Made by a program: the position numbers and the translations under genes. Under the pieces are notes generated by a model. That model saw only the letters and a program-made list of their open reading frames with translations. It made no database searches and was not told the origin of the DNA. From contig CAJTVQ010000024.1 in NCBI GenBank assembly GCA_910579935.1, positions 1 to 60,724 of the forward strand: 60,724 nucleotides of DNA, given 5' to 3'. How positions within the stretch are numbered: position 1 is the stretch's first letter; each line of letters starts with the position of its first letter. This document shows, piece after piece, positions 18,212-25,967 of this stretch. Origin of the DNA: an uncultured Lachnospiraceae bacterium. GTDB taxonomy: Bacteria; Bacillota; Clostridia; Lachnospirales; Lachnospiraceae.

Positions 18212-19987
18212 TCACCGATAATGCTGCATCACAATCTGCAGACTCTCCTTCCCCCCATACCGGTTAATATCCGGATAATAAGTAATGCACACCGGAAGAT
18301 CCACCCGCTCCCCGCAGTACAGGCGGTTTACCATATACTCCCCCGCCTTTTCCGCCAGAAATCCATGAAAAGCCTCCAGATCCCCGAAATACACCATATC
18401 ATAATAGTTCCCGCTCCCGTCCGTGATCTGATACTTTCCCACATTCCGGTTCTTTCCGAGAATCCTCCCGCTCAGGATATGCACATCCTTCTGGGCAAAC
18501 ACCGGCTTCGTGTTGCCCACCCCGAAAGGCTCCAGCTGCGCCAGCTGCTCCACCAGCGGTTTTGTAAGATAGGATAACGGCATCGCCACATCAATATGCA
18601 CCTTCTCTTCAAAATCTTCTTCCGTCAGCCGGCATCGTTCATTCAGCTTCCTGCGGAATACCTCCACCATCTCTTCTTCCATGGAAAGTCCTGCCGCCAT
18701 CTTATGCCCGCCGTATTTGGTAAAACATTCTTTGCAGGCAGTCATTTCTTCATACATATGATACCCTTCGATGGAACGTCCCGAACCTTTCACGCCATCT
18801 TCCCCCATGGTCAGCACAAAAGCCGGTTTCCCGTACTTTTCACGGATTCTCCCGGCGATAATTCCCGCCAGGCTTTCATGCACGTCCGGCAGATACACCA
18901 CCAGCACCTTATCCTCCTTTAAGCTGCTGCCCTCTATCAGATCCACCGCCTCACGCACGCCTTCGGACGTCATTTCTTTCCGGCTGTCATTCAGATCCTT
19001 CAATTCCGAGGCAATACGTACCGCCTCTGCCCTGTCCCTGCTTAGCAGAAGCGCCAGCGCCCTTTTGGCAGTATCCAGCCTTCCCGTGGCATTCATGCAT
19101 GGCCCGAGAATAAACCCGATATGATAAGCCGACAATTCCTTCCCCTCCAGCCCGCAGACTTCTATCAGTGCCTTAAGCCCCGTATTTTTTGTATGCCTCA
19201 TACGTTCCAGCCCGCATTTTACCAAAATTCGATTCTCATCCTTTAATTCCATCACGTCGCACACCGTGGCAAAAGCCGCGATTTCCAACAGTTCTTCCAG
19301 CAGCTCCCCGCATTTCCCGCCCTCTCCGAACACACCGGTAAACAACTGCTGTACCAGCTTATACGCCACCACCGCACCGCATATATTTTTAAACGGATAA
19401 GCGCACCCCTCCTGCTTCGGGTCCACCACCGCCGCCGCTTCCGGCAGCAGGAACACACGACTCCCGTCCTCCCGCTCCTCATAAGGCACTTCGTGATGAT
19501 CCGTAACGATAACCGTCATTCCCAGTTCCCCTGCACGGGCTATCTGCTTTCCTGCCGCAATCCCGTTATCACAGGTCACAATGGTATCTATCCCGTCTCC
19601 TGCCGCCTCCTCGATCAAAGCATCATTCAGCCCGTAACCGTCCTTCATCCGGTGCGGGATCACCGTATCCACTTCCGCGCCGCATACCTCCAGCCCCTTT
19701 ACCAAAATATATGTAGAACAGATACCGTCCGCATCATAATCGCCGATGATACGGATTTTCACCCCCTGTTCCATTTTCTCCTGCAGCAGCCCCACCGCCT
19801 TATCCATATCCTTCAAAAGCCGCGGCTCATACAGATCCGCAAGACTCCCCCACAGATACTTCCGAATCTCCTCATCCCCCACCACATCCCGGTTCCGTAT
19901 GATCCTGGCCAGCACCGGATCGATATGAAACCTTTCCGCTATCCCGTCAAAATCCGCCCTTTTCGCCGCAATAAACCACTGTGCCAT
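18212..19987 (-). CDS. recJ: single-stranded-DNA exonuclease RecJ
   Basis: A 591-residue 5'-3' exonuclease of the DHH family, used in recombination and mismatch repair. Metal motifs run in order: GDYDADGICST, TCDNGIAAG, VTDHHEVPYE, then CMNATGRLDTA and the DHHA1 motif KYGGHKMAAGLSM, followed by an OB-type C-terminus. Length matches Clostridia homologues. GGAGCGGGAAG lies upstream of the ATG. A 180-bp palindrome fills the gap to the upstream gene secDF. Confidence 0.95.
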   Translation of the reverse strand: MAQWFIAAKRADFDGIAERFHIDPVLARIIRNRDVVGDEEIRKYLWGSLADLYEPRLLKDMDKAVGLLQEKMEQGVKIRIIGDYDADGICSTYILVKGLEVCGAEVDTVIPHRMKDGYGLNDALIEEAAGDGIDTIVTCDNGIAAGKQIARAGELGMTVIVTDHHEVPYEEREDGSRVFLLPEAAAVVDPKQEGCAYPFKNICGAVVAYKLVQQLFTGVFGEGGKCGELLEELLEIAAFATVCDVMELKDENRILVKCGLERMRHTKNTGLKALIEVCGLEGKELSAYHIGFILGPCMNATGRLDTAKRALALLLSRDRAEAVRIASELKDLNDSRKEMTSEGVREAVDLIEGSSLKEDKVLVVYLPDVHESLAGIIAGRIREKYGKPAFVLTMGEDGVKGSGRSIEGYHMYEEMTACKECFTKYGGHKMAAGLSMEEEMVEVFRRKLNERCRLTEEDFEEKVHIDVAMPLSYLTKPLVEQLAQLEPFGVGNTKPVFAQKDVHILSGRILGKNRNVGKYQITDGSGNYYDMVYFGDLEAFHGFLAEKAGEYMVNRLYCGERVDLPVCITYYPDINRYGGKESLQIVMQHYR

Positions 19988-20195
19988 CTTCCCGCTCCTT
20001 TCCTTCTTCTTCCCTACATCTTTTTTCTTCTATATCCGTCTTCTATGTCATCTTTCATATCCGTCTTTTATTCCGCTTTCCCTCTTCTGTTTCCTTCCCC
20101 TTTACCCCCGGCTTTTCCCTCTGCTAAAAATACGGCATAGTCTGCCCGCAAAAGTCAAAAACCCCGCCGTTTACACCGTACTGCTGTTACGAAGG

Positions 20196-20375
20196 ACTTT
20201 CTCCGGCCGAATGTGCGGCTGTAATGACTGCGGCGGCTTTCCTCCGGTCTGTTTCTGTATGGAAAATGAAAATCTGTTCGCAAAAACGACGTATCGTATC
20301 TTCATTCCCATGCAGAAGCAGACCGGAGGAAAGCCGCCGCAGTCATTACAGCCGCACATCCCGACCGGAGAAAGT
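20196..20375. repeat. 180-bp long inverted repeat between secDF and recJ
   Basis: Two arms of roughly 70-75 nt (outer ends ACTTTCTCCGG and CCGGAGAAAGT) are near-perfect reverse complements with a handful of mismatches and a loop of about 35 nt. Both arms contain the same run including gactgcggcggctttcctcc. It starts 14 nt after the secDF stop. Because it is palindromic, both strands show near-identical short frames starting MCGCNDCGG, which are not taken as genes. No clear target duplication is seen. Either a MITE/REP-type element or a large RNA hairpin ending secDF transcription. Nothing else is seen in 19988-20389. Confidence 0.9.
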
Positions 20376-20389
20376 ACCCCCGGCCCCTT

Positions 20390-22585
20390 CTATGCCCTGC
20401 CTTTTACTTTTTTCCCGGCATTCTTCCCGCCGTCCTCTTCTTTCTTCCCCACCTTCGTCCGAAGCACATACCACAATGCCCCCGTGATGCATACGGAAGA
20501 ATAAGTACCGCACACAATACCAACCATCAGCGGCAGGGCAAATTCACGGATACTGGTCACACCGAACGCATAAAGCGAAGCCACCATAAAGAACGTAGTC
20601 AGGGAAGTAAAGATACTCCTTGACAGCGTCTGACTGATACTCCGGTTCACCATCTCCTGCAGATCATCCTTTTTGCCCATCAGCGCCATATTTTCACGGA
20701 TACGGTCGAAGATAACGATGGTCGCATTGATGGAATAACCCACAATGGTAAGCATACAGGCGATAAACGTACTGCTGACCGACACCCTTGCCACCGCATA
20801 GAAAGCAAGTACCACCAATACATCATGCAGCAAAGCCGCCACCGCACTGGCGCCGAACCGGATATCCTTGAACCGGAACCAGATGTAGATCAGCATACAT
20901 ACCGTCGCGATCAGAATGGCAACAATGGCATCCGACTGCATTTCCTTGCTGATGGTAGAGCTGATGGTCTCCGCCGTAATCTTTTCCGCATCCACGGAGA
21001 AATTACTTACCATGGCATCCTTGAACCGTTCCCTTTCTTCCACCGTCAGCGTCCTTGTTTTAAAAATCACCTCATTGGTCCCTGCCACTTTCTGCGTCTG
21101 TACGTTGCCGTCGCCGGTCACTGTTTCAATGTAGGGAACCACCTTCACATCAATATCCTCTATGGACATATCTTCGTTAAATACCACATTGGTAGAAGTA
21201 CCGCCCACAAATTCCAGACTGTAATTCAGGGCGCTTCCCTTTGAAGAATGATTGATCCCCATTACTACAAAACCGCCCACGATAACCACCAGGGAAACCG
21301 CAAAGAACACCGCCTTTTTGGAAAGGAAGCTGATCATCTTCTTTTCCTTTCCCACACCATAAATCTTCTCGCTCTTCAGCCCTGCCGCATACAACGCTTT
21401 CAAAAGCTGCTTGGTAATGACAAGGGCCGTAAACATGGACAGCACAATACCTAACGCCAGGGTCTGCGCAAATCCCTTTACCGTACCGGAACCTTTGATC
21501 CCTAACACCAGCGCAGCGATCAGCGTCGTGACATTTCCGTCCAGGATAGCAGAAAACGCCTTTTCAAACCCGATTTTAATAGCTGACTGTACGGTTTTGC
21601 CAGTTGCCAGTTCTTCCCTTATTCTGGCAAAAATAATGACATTGGCATCCACTGCCATCCCTATGGAAAGGATAATACCCGCTATACCCGGAAGCGTCAG
21701 TGTAATTTCAAACAAATTCAGCAAAACAACGATTAAAGCAGTATAGATACCAAGGGCAAGGCTGGCTGCCAGACCCATGATAAAATAAACCGCGATCATA
21801 AATATAACTACCAATACAAACCCTACCGCAGCCGCTTTCAGACTGGAAGCAATCGCCGTGGAGCCAAGCTGTGCCCCTACTACATTGGAACGGAGTTCTT
21901 CCAGTTCCAGTTTCAGGCCGCCGATACGGATCGTGGTAGCCAGCCGTTCCGCCTCTTCAAAGGAAGCCATACCGGTGATGACTGCCTGGCCGTCCGTTAT
22001 TTCCGCCTGCACCCTGGGAGTACTGATGACTGTATCGTCATATACAATGGAAATAATATCATTCGTAGGATAAGCCGCCCTCGTCGCTTCGGCAAACTTA
22101 ACCCGTCCCTCATCGGTCATCGTCAGCGCCACCACAAATTCACTGTTTCCCATCTGATCCTGCTGGGTTGCCGCCCGCGCATCCGCCACGTCCGTACCGG
22201 TCAGCACCACGTTCTGTGCAGAATCCAAAAACATCAGCGAGCCGGGCTTGCCAAGCTCGTCCAGTATCGCATTGGCATCGGACACTCCCGGAATCTCGAT
22301 ATTGATCCGGTCACTGCCCTCCTGATATACCTGCGATTCGTTGCTGTAAGACTCCACACGGCGCTGCAGCTTGTAAATCGTATCCGCCATATCCTCCGCG
22401 GAAGGATCTCCTTCCCCTACCACCTGATACGTAATGCTTACACCTCCGGCCAGGTCCAGTCCCAGCTTAATACCGGATGCCGCCCCCGCCTTCTCGGTTC
22501 CGATACCCTCTACCGCGGTATAACTAAATCCGCAAAGAAGCAGGACCATAACCAGCAGGGTCACGATTGCTTTGTTCTTTTTCAT
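20390..22585 (-). CDS. secDF: protein translocase SecDF, single-chain fusion
   Basis: A 731-residue membrane protein that uses the proton gradient to pull secreted proteins through SecYEG. The SecD half (about 1-410) has KLGLDLAGGVSITYQV and the TM-4 motif GIAGIILSIGMAVDANVIIFARIREEL. The SecF half (about 425-710) repeats the plan with VGYSINATIVIFDRIREN. The D...R in each half are the conserved proton-path residues. The C-terminus is Lys-rich. It follows scfB by 28 bp, a linkage seen in many Clostridia with SCIFF systems. AAGGAGAGTAAGGAAA precedes the ATG. Confidence 0.96.
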   Translation of the reverse strand: MKKNKAIVTLLVMVLLLCGFSYTAVEGIGTEKAGAASGIKLGLDLAGGVSITYQVVGEGDPSAEDMADTIYKLQRRVESYSNESQVYQEGSDRINIEIPGVSDANAILDELGKPGSLMFLDSAQNVVLTGTDVADARAATQQDQMGNSEFVVALTMTDEGRVKFAEATRAAYPTNDIISIVYDDTVISTPRVQAEITDGQAVITGMASFEEAERLATTIRIGGLKLELEELRSNVVGAQLGSTAIASSLKAAAVGFVLVVIFMIAVYFIMGLAASLALGIYTALIVVLLNLFEITLTLPGIAGIILSIGMAVDANVIIFARIREELATGKTVQSAIKIGFEKAFSAILDGNVTTLIAALVLGIKGSGTVKGFAQTLALGIVLSMFTALVITKQLLKALYAAGLKSEKIYGVGKEKKMISFLSKKAVFFAVSLVVIVGGFVVMGINHSSKGSALNYSLEFVGGTSTNVVFNEDMSIEDIDVKVVPYIETVTGDGNVQTQKVAGTNEVIFKTRTLTVEERERFKDAMVSNFSVDAEKITAETISSTISKEMQSDAIVAILIATVCMLIYIWFRFKDIRFGASAVAALLHDVLVVLAFYAVARVSVSSTFIACMLTIVGYSINATIVIFDRIRENMALMGKKDDLQEMVNRSISQTLSRSIFTSLTTFFMVASLYAFGVTSIREFALPLMVGIVCGTYSSVCITGALWYVLRTKVGKKEEDGGKNAGKKVKGRA

Positions 22586-22613
22586 TTTCCTTACTCTCCT
22601 TTTTACTCTGCTT

Positions 22614-24008
22614 TTACTCTGCCAATGCAGCTTTTATCATAATCGCACATTCCACGCGCTTCCTCTGCAATTCACAGCCCAAATCATAGGCATCGTTGAT
22701 ATTCCCGTGGAAATTATAGGAATTCGCCGCACATCCGCCGCTGCAGTAAAATTTTGCAAAACATTTGCTGCACTTTTCCTTCGCGTAAACGTTGCACGTC
22801 TTGAATTCATCCCTGATATCGGTACGTTTCACGCCTTCCTCCACATTTCCCATCAGGAATTCCTCATTTCCGACGAACTGATGGCAGGGATATAAATCCC
22901 CCCACGGCGTCACCGCCAGATATTCCGTTCCGGAGCCGCAGCCGGACAGCCGCTTGGCCACACAGGGACCTCCCTCCAGATCGATCATGAAATGGAAAAA
23001 GTTCACCGGTCTGCCCGCTTTCCTCCGTTCCAGCAGTTCTACCGCCAGCCTGTCGTACTCTGCCAGCAGCTTGTACAGATCCTCGTCCCGCAAAGCATAA
23101 TCATCCGACGGCTGCGCCACCACCGGTTCCACCGATATCTGCTCAAAGCCCAGATCCGCCAGATGCGCCACATCCTCCGCAAAATCCAGATTATAACGGG
23201 TAAAGGTACCGCGCACGTAATAGTTCGTCTGTTCCCGGCTCTCCGCCAGCTTCCGGAACTTCGGAACAATCTCTTCGTAACTGCCCTGTCCTCCCCTGTG
23301 CGGCCGCATCCTGTCATGAACTTCCTTGCGCCCGTCGATACTCAGAACCACATTCGCCATTTCCCTATTCACAAACTCCATCACTTCATCATCCAGAAGC
23401 ACTCCGTTGGTCGTCAGGGTGAAACGGAATTTCTTGTGATTGGGTTCCTCCAGGCTTCTTCCGTAGGCCACCAGGTCTTTGACCACCTGCCAGTTCATTA
23501 ACGGTTCCCCGCCGAAGAAATCCACTTCCAGGTTCACCCTGTTTCCGGAATTTGCTACTAAGAAATCCAGCGCCTTTTTCCCTGTTTCAAAACTCATCAG
23601 CGCCCTTCTTCCATGATATTCCCCTTCCTGCGCAAAACAGTAACGGCAGGCCAGGTTACAGTCATGGGCAATATGGAGACAAAGCGCTTTGACCACTGTC
23701 TCCCGTTTCTTGAAATCCCCGATATAATTTTCATAAATATCCGGCGCATACAGCATTCCGGCTTCCTTCAGTTCCAAAATTTCTTCCAGCGCTTCACGTA
23801 TTTCTTCTTTCGCATAGGGCAGTCTCCCCGTAAGACCGTCTTCGTCCATCCGGCGTTCCAGTTCCCCGCCTTCCGCGCTGCATCCCTTTTCCAACAGTCC
23901 TTCCACGATTCCCGTCAAATCATATACGATGTCATCCACCACATGTACGGAACCGCTGTTCACATCCAGTATGATGTTGTAGCCGTTATTTTTATACTGA
24001 TGTACCAC
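22614..24008 (-). CDS. scfB: SCIFF peptide maturase, radical SAM thioether-forming enzyme
   Basis: Radical SAM/SPASM enzyme that forms Cys-to-Thr thioether links in the SCIFF peptide. Radical SAM Cys motif CNLACRYC, the GGEPLMNW glycine motif, and a SPASM domain with Cys clusters (PCHQF, CNVYAKEKCSKC, FYCSGGC, LGCELQRKRVEC) holding the auxiliary clusters are visible. The N-terminus shows a RiPP-recognition-like region (about 1-90). I set the start at the GTG at 24008, giving MVHQYKNNGYNII (464 residues), as AAAGGA lies 9 nt upstream and family proteins start this way; the open frame reaches 24056. Substrate gene scfA lies 213 bp upstream, secDF directly downstream. Confidence 0.95.
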   Translation of the reverse strand: MVHQYKNNGYNIILDVNSGSVHVVDDIVYDLTGIVEGLLEKGCSAEGGELERRMDEDGLTGRLPYAKEEIREALEEILELKEAGMLYAPDIYENYIGDFKKRETVVKALCLHIAHDCNLACRYCFAQEGEYHGRRALMSFETGKKALDFLVANSGNRVNLEVDFFGGEPLMNWQVVKDLVAYGRSLEEPNHKKFRFTLTTNGVLLDDEVMEFVNREMANVVLSIDGRKEVHDRMRPHRGGQGSYEEIVPKFRKLAESREQTNYYVRGTFTRYNLDFAEDVAHLADLGFEQISVEPVVAQPSDDYALRDEDLYKLLAEYDRLAVELLERRKAGRPVNFFHFMIDLEGGPCVAKRLSGCGSGTEYLAVTPWGDLYPCHQFVGNEEFLMGNVEEGVKRTDIRDEFKTCNVYAKEKCSKCFAKFYCSGGCAANSYNFHGNINDAYDLGCELQRKRVECAIMIKAALAE

Positions 24009-24173
24009 TTTTTCAATTCCTTTCTGATTCCAGTACCGCATCCGCCCTCCCGGCACCGTTTCGGCAGAAAAACTTCTGCCTGCTTCGCAGCCATAAGTTC
24101 CTCTGGGCGCTGTCCGGGCTTCTGCTGTTTTTAATTCTTTTTTTCATATTACACGGTACTCCCGTGCATATAA

Positions 24174-24199
24174 TAAGCAGCGACGTAAATCGCTGCTTA
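24174..24199 (-). terminator. perfect 10-bp stem-loop between scfA and scfB
   Basis: TAAGCAGCGA pairs exactly with TCGCTGCTTA around a 6-nt loop, 23 nt after the scfA stop on its own strand, followed by TTATTATAT. A second small stem (CACGG/CCGTG, about 24152-24166) follows. It likely ends or protects most scfA transcripts, letting a minority continue into scfB. Confidence 0.6.
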
Positions 24200-24221
24200 C
24201 GAATTTCTTATTCCCAACCTG

Positions 24222-24365
24222 TTATTTCACCTTTTCGCAGCTCTGATTGCCTACGGTGCAGGATGTCTTGCAGGCTGACTGGCAGGAAGTCTGACACTCG
24301 CCGCATCCGCCCTTTTTCATGGATTCTTTATAATCTCTCGTGCTCAATGTCTTAATATGCTTCAT
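24222..24365 (-). CDS. scfA: SCIFF ribosomal peptide precursor (six cysteines in forty-five residues)
   Basis: A 47-residue peptide beginning MKHIKTLSTRDYKES, the strongly conserved SCIFF leader, and ending in a core with six cysteines: GGCGEC, then TSC, SAC, TSC and QSC, followed by EKVK. It is the substrate of the radical SAM maturase ScfB, which links Cys to a Thr in the core; the TSC repeats hold candidate partners. The final function of SCIFF in Clostridia is not settled. TAAGGAGG lies 7 nt before the ATG, and an extended -10 promoter is 35 bp upstream. The gene is short enough to be missed by automatic callers. Confidence 0.96.
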   Translation of the reverse strand: MKHIKTLSTRDYKESMKKGGCGECQTSCQSACKTSCTVGNQSCEKVK

Positions 24366-24398
24366 CGCTAAGCCTCCTTACGTTCATAAACTTATTGT

Positions 24399-24407
24399 AG
24401 TATAGCA
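24399..24407 (-). promoter_or_regulatory. extended -10 promoter of scfA
   Basis: On the minus strand TGC precedes TATACT, an extended -10 box, 34 bp upstream of the scfA ATG. The matching -35 (TTTTCC at 17 bp) is weak, as is usual with extended -10 promoters. The rest of 24408-24670 shows no gene that I can support. Confidence 0.55.
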
Positions 24408-24670
24408 CAGTTTCTTTCGCAGGAAAAGCTTTTTTTGCAGAAAATCACGGAAATCAATTTTCAGTTTCTGGCTGCCCTGCCTCTGTCCCGATCCTGAGGC
24501 TGCCTTGCGATTCAGGTCTTCGGGAAACGCCGGACTCAGGCTCGTATGAAAAACGCAAACAAGATAAACGGGATTTGAAAACCATAAATTTATGAGTGAC
24601 CACTTCCTTAATATTTTGTTTTCTTCTACAATTCCAATACTCATTTTTTTATATCTCATTTCTTTTGCTT

Positions 24671-24831
24671 TTAGGAACTGTTAAGAAATAACTTTACACT
24701 TTGACGCAGGATGAGTTCACAAAGGCAAGGCGGAAGATGGAGTCGATGCGGGCATCGACGACTGATGACAACGCGGCATTTGCGGACTCAGACAAGTCAA
24801 ATGTAAAGATTTATTTCTTAACAGTTCCTAA
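24671..24831. mobile_element. 161-bp MITE with ~34-bp terminal inverted repeats
   Basis: The left end TTAGGAACTGTTAAGAAATA is repeated inverted at the right end (21 bp identical), and similarity continues inward for about 13 bp with a small indel (CTTTACAC versus ATCTTTACAT). An internal 8-bp stem (GTCGATGC/GCATCGAC) is also present. There is no transposase. The ends begin and finish at TTA/TAA, consistent with a TA or TTA target as used by IS630-type elements. It sits directly before the HTH-like ORF and shares its reading frame. Confidence 0.85.
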
Positions 24832-24838
24832 GAACGAT

Positions 24839-25063
24839 ATGACTATACTTTTGAAAATGAAGCGGCAGATATCTGATGAACGTCTCGCAAATCTATTATG
24901 TATTTCAGTTCAAACATTTCGCAAGAAGAAGAAAAATCCGGATAATTTTACATTACTTGAACTGCAAGGCCGTGCATTAAAATTCAGTCCAATTCAGGAC
25001 GCCAGTATCATTTTAGGACGCTATATCACCGCAAAAGAAGCGAAAGATTTTATTTTGATGTAA
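24839..25063 (+). CDS. small putative DNA-binding protein (HTH-like)
   Basis: A 74-residue basic protein starting MTILLKMKRQISDERLANLL. The segment ISDERLANLLCISVQTFRKKKK looks like a helix-turn-helix, as in small phage or mobile-element regulators. It is on the plus strand against the trend of its neighbours. The open frame runs back to 24701 through the MITE, so the MITE has probably replaced its original promoter and perhaps its true start; an internal Met at 24857 is another candidate. No strong ribosome site is seen. A hairpin terminator follows. Family not recognised with certainty. Confidence 0.5.
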   Translation: MTILLKMKRQISDERLANLLCISVQTFRKKKKNPDNFTLLELQGRALKFSPIQDASIILGRYITAKEAKDFILM

Positions 25064-25106
25064 CCTTTTTTGCAGTGTACGTCCATCGGAAAGAAAAAAG
25101 GGATAT

Positions 25107-25145
25107 TTCAGGGGGCGACAGCTTAACTACTATCGTCCCTCTGAA
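25107..25145 (+). terminator. hairpin downstream of the small HTH ORF
   Basis: TTCAGGGGGCGACAG pairs with CTATCGTCCCTCTGAA (a few G-T pairs) around a short loop, 44 bp after the ORF's stop. It is followed by TTATAAAA rather than a long T-run. Probably a terminator. Confidence 0.55.
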
Positions 25146-25264
25146 TTATAAAAGGCAGCCGCCACAATTTATGGGCGATTAAGTGCATATGTCCGGTGGT
25201 TTTCCCCTGCCTGCCTCCAGATCCGCATATTGCTGCAACCGCCAGGCCAATTTCTTCATGCACG

Positions 25265-25684
25265 TCAGCTCACCATTCCCCCCAGCATACCGCTTCCGGC
25301 ACACAGCAGGAAAACCGTAACGCAGTTATTTGCCACATCCTGAATACTGCGGTTCACTGCAAGGGAAACCGCCGCCAGCACCACGAAATACAAAATCCCC
25401 ATCAGAAATCCCCATAAGAACCGCCTGCTCTGCACCCGTTTCCCCACCATCATTCCAGCCAGAAATGTCACGATCACATAAATTGCGATAATGCAGATAT
25501 TCACGATATTTTCCTTTAACCCGAAACGATACAGCATGAGCGCCAGCAAAAGCAGAAGCCCCGCCGTCAGTATGTAAGAAACCAGCAGACATTTCAGCAT
25601 AAAAATCACGCCTTCGCCGCTTTTCATATTTTTTTCTTCCATCCCTTCACGCCTCCGCGGCTCCATCCTCCCTGTTTTTTCCAT
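25265..25684 (-). CDS. TIGR04086-like four-helix membrane protein
   Basis: A 139-residue protein with four hydrophobic helices (MLKCLLVSYILTAGLLLLLALML, IVNICIIAIYVIVTFLAG, FLMGILYFVVLAAVSLAV, CVTVFLLCAGSGMLGGM). The layout and the VGKRVQSRRFLWG loop fit the TIGR04086 family that usually sits between yajC and the SCIFF gene in Clostridia. Start set at 25684 (MEKTGRMEP), with AAGGAG 9 nt upstream; an inner Met at 25642 is possible. Here it is split from scfA by a MITE and an opposite-strand ORF. Function of the family is unknown. Confidence 0.75.
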   Translation of the reverse strand: MEKTGRMEPRRREGMEEKNMKSGEGVIFMLKCLLVSYILTAGLLLLLALMLYRFGLKENIVNICIIAIYVIVTFLAGMMVGKRVQSRRFLWGFLMGILYFVVLAAVSLAVNRSIQDVANNCVTVFLLCAGSGMLGGMVS

Positions 25685-25890
25685 ATATGCACCTGCTCCT
25701 TTTGGTATTTTCATATTTATATGTATATTCTGCTGTCTTCTATAAATGCCTTTGTTTTTATGGATTTTCACAGCAGCTTCCTCACGGCAAAAACCTGAAA
25801 ATGAATTTACCTAACAATTCGGGCAGATTGTTTGGTGGTGACAGGCAGCGCCAAACAGTTACGGATTTTCGCCGGCATTCCGTCCAACCC

Positions 25891-25919
25891 TTGACAGCCA
25901 TACAACTATATAGTAATAT
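25891..25919 (+). promoter_or_regulatory. sigma-A promoter of the CNNM/CorC gene
   Basis: TTGACA at 25891-25896, a 17-bp spacer, and TAATAT at 25914-25919, about 50 bp before the TTG start at 25968. No M-box or other riboswitch could fit in this short leader. Confidence 0.8.
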
Positions 25920-25967
25920 TTCATATATATTACCAAAAAATTCTATTACATAAGGAGTGATGAAACT

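Noticed and set aside
20171..20504. Two small Cys-rich frames beginning MCGCNDCGG on opposite strands
   Set aside because: They are mirror products of the long palindrome and the plus one runs into antisense secDF. No ribosome site or promoter supports either.
24384..24659. 91-residue minus-strand frame upstream of scfA
   Set aside because: It covers the scfA promoter, has no recognisable domain, and its composition is not protein-like toward the end.
25776..25967. Mg-sensing M-box riboswitch before the CNNM/CorC gene
   Set aside because: A clear promoter lies only about 50 bp before the start codon, leaving no space for a riboswitch in the mRNA.
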